NCBI GenBank assembly: GCA_036583965.1 | Contig: JAZBQD010000018.1 | Coordinates: forward strand, 15,602,867-15,666,866 | Source: Prunella strophiata | Taxonomy: Eukaryota; Chordata; Aves; Passeriformes; Prunellidae | Direction of reading: 5' to 3' | DNA: 64,000 bases | Shown: positions 63,320 to 64,000 of the stretch, one piece after another | How positions within the stretch are numbered: position 1 is the first letter of the stretch | Layout of the letters: every line of letters starts with the position of its first letter | Translations under genes and position numbers: made by a program | The notes under the pieces: model-generated | Told to the model about the DNA's origin: nothing | What the model saw: the letters and a program-made list of their open reading frames with translations, nothing else | Database searches by the model: none

Positions 63320-64000
63320 AAAAAAACCAAAAACAAAACCTATATTTACAGTTATCCTAGTTTGCTCAAAAACTCAAGCCTAAATCCCACTGTCTTTGAG
63401 AGAATTTGGCATAACTTAACCAGTTTGCTGAATATTCCAACCTTGTAAACCAGGACTAACTCCAAGTGCAATTGGGATTATTTTTTTAATGTGGTGTGTT
63501 TCAATGTAAAAATTTCTCAAGAAGATTTAAGAGACACCACAGAAGAAGAGACAAGAAGAAATATTTTCGTTTGCTCTGTAAATCTGCTCTTTAAATTTAA
63601 ACAGTCCTGGGCACTATAGCACACACTTTTGTTTTAAAACACATAGCTTTATTTATATTGCAGATATGTCAAGAGAATAAGAACTCCAGCTGAGCTGGGG
63701 CACAGGAGGCTGAAACCTGATCCAAGCACTCCCCAGAGAGGTGTCATTTTCCCTCCAGCCCTCCCATCTACTCTGCTTATTTTAAATTAATCTTTTGTAG
63801 TATGTTTGAAGTATATTTCAATCCCATCCACCCTGCCAAAGACAGATCCAGGATTGTCCCTCAGAGTGCACAGGGAAACAGCAAGCCCAGATCCTCCATG
63901 GAGCTGCACGCTCTCCTGGTGCCCCAGGCTGGGTACCTGGAGGGAAACTCTCCCACACCATGTCAGCCTTTCTGCTGTGGATTTTCTTACTTGTCTGTGC
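63320..64000. other. Non-coding interval at window end
   Basis: No feature is recognised. The last 300 bases become somewhat richer in G+C without a clear island. Confidence 0.5.

Overview
This window looks like nuclear DNA from a bird, or less likely another sauropsid. Four pieces of CR1 LINE, the dominant avian retrotransposon, are recognisable: 31558-31790 on plus, and 37250-38772, 42758-42832 and 63110-63312 on minus. Other interspersed repeats are sparse, the base composition is A+T-rich with few CpGs, there is a long AAT microsatellite, and one sharp CpG island stands out. No prokaryotic gene organisation is present. Most open frames are short and look like chance frames in non-coding DNA. 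No intact, recognisable protein-coding gene can be called from the sequence alone.

Layout. Positions 1 to about 34400 are A+T-rich, repeat-poor and mostly without recognisable content, with small tandem duplications (3401-3460, 5329-5400, 12755-12780), a separated 26-bp exact repeat (19552-19577 and 19827-19852), and G+C-richer patches near 10.4-11.6, 13.4-14.4 and 29.3-30.5 kb. The CpG island lies at about 34450-35115. Consensus 5' splice sites in it occur on the minus strand only (after 35055 and after 34791), so I read it as the promoter and non-coding first exon(s) of a gene transcribed leftward, in which case much of the left half would be its introns. From 37250 to 38772 is a degraded CR1 reverse-transcriptase fragment on minus. 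The right half is again non-coding in appearance, with a compact nested inverted/direct repeat at 47724-47896, paired A-runs (49937-50010), a duplicated T-tract (50628-50667) and a 35-copy AAT microsatellite (62719-62823).

Possible exons. I list several short intervals where good acceptor and donor sites bracket an open frame: minus 33159-33245, 29605-29685, 25542-25606, 57217-57273 and a terminal-exon-like 41811-42064; plus 30081-30161 with 30241-30326, and 44777-44910. None matches a family I can name. An interval this short is often open by chance, so confidence is low and they are hypotheses for RNA-seq or comparative alignment. I found no convincing new biological system. The most interesting items are the promoter with its orientation evidence, the template-switch-like repeat at 47.7 kb, and the candidate exons.
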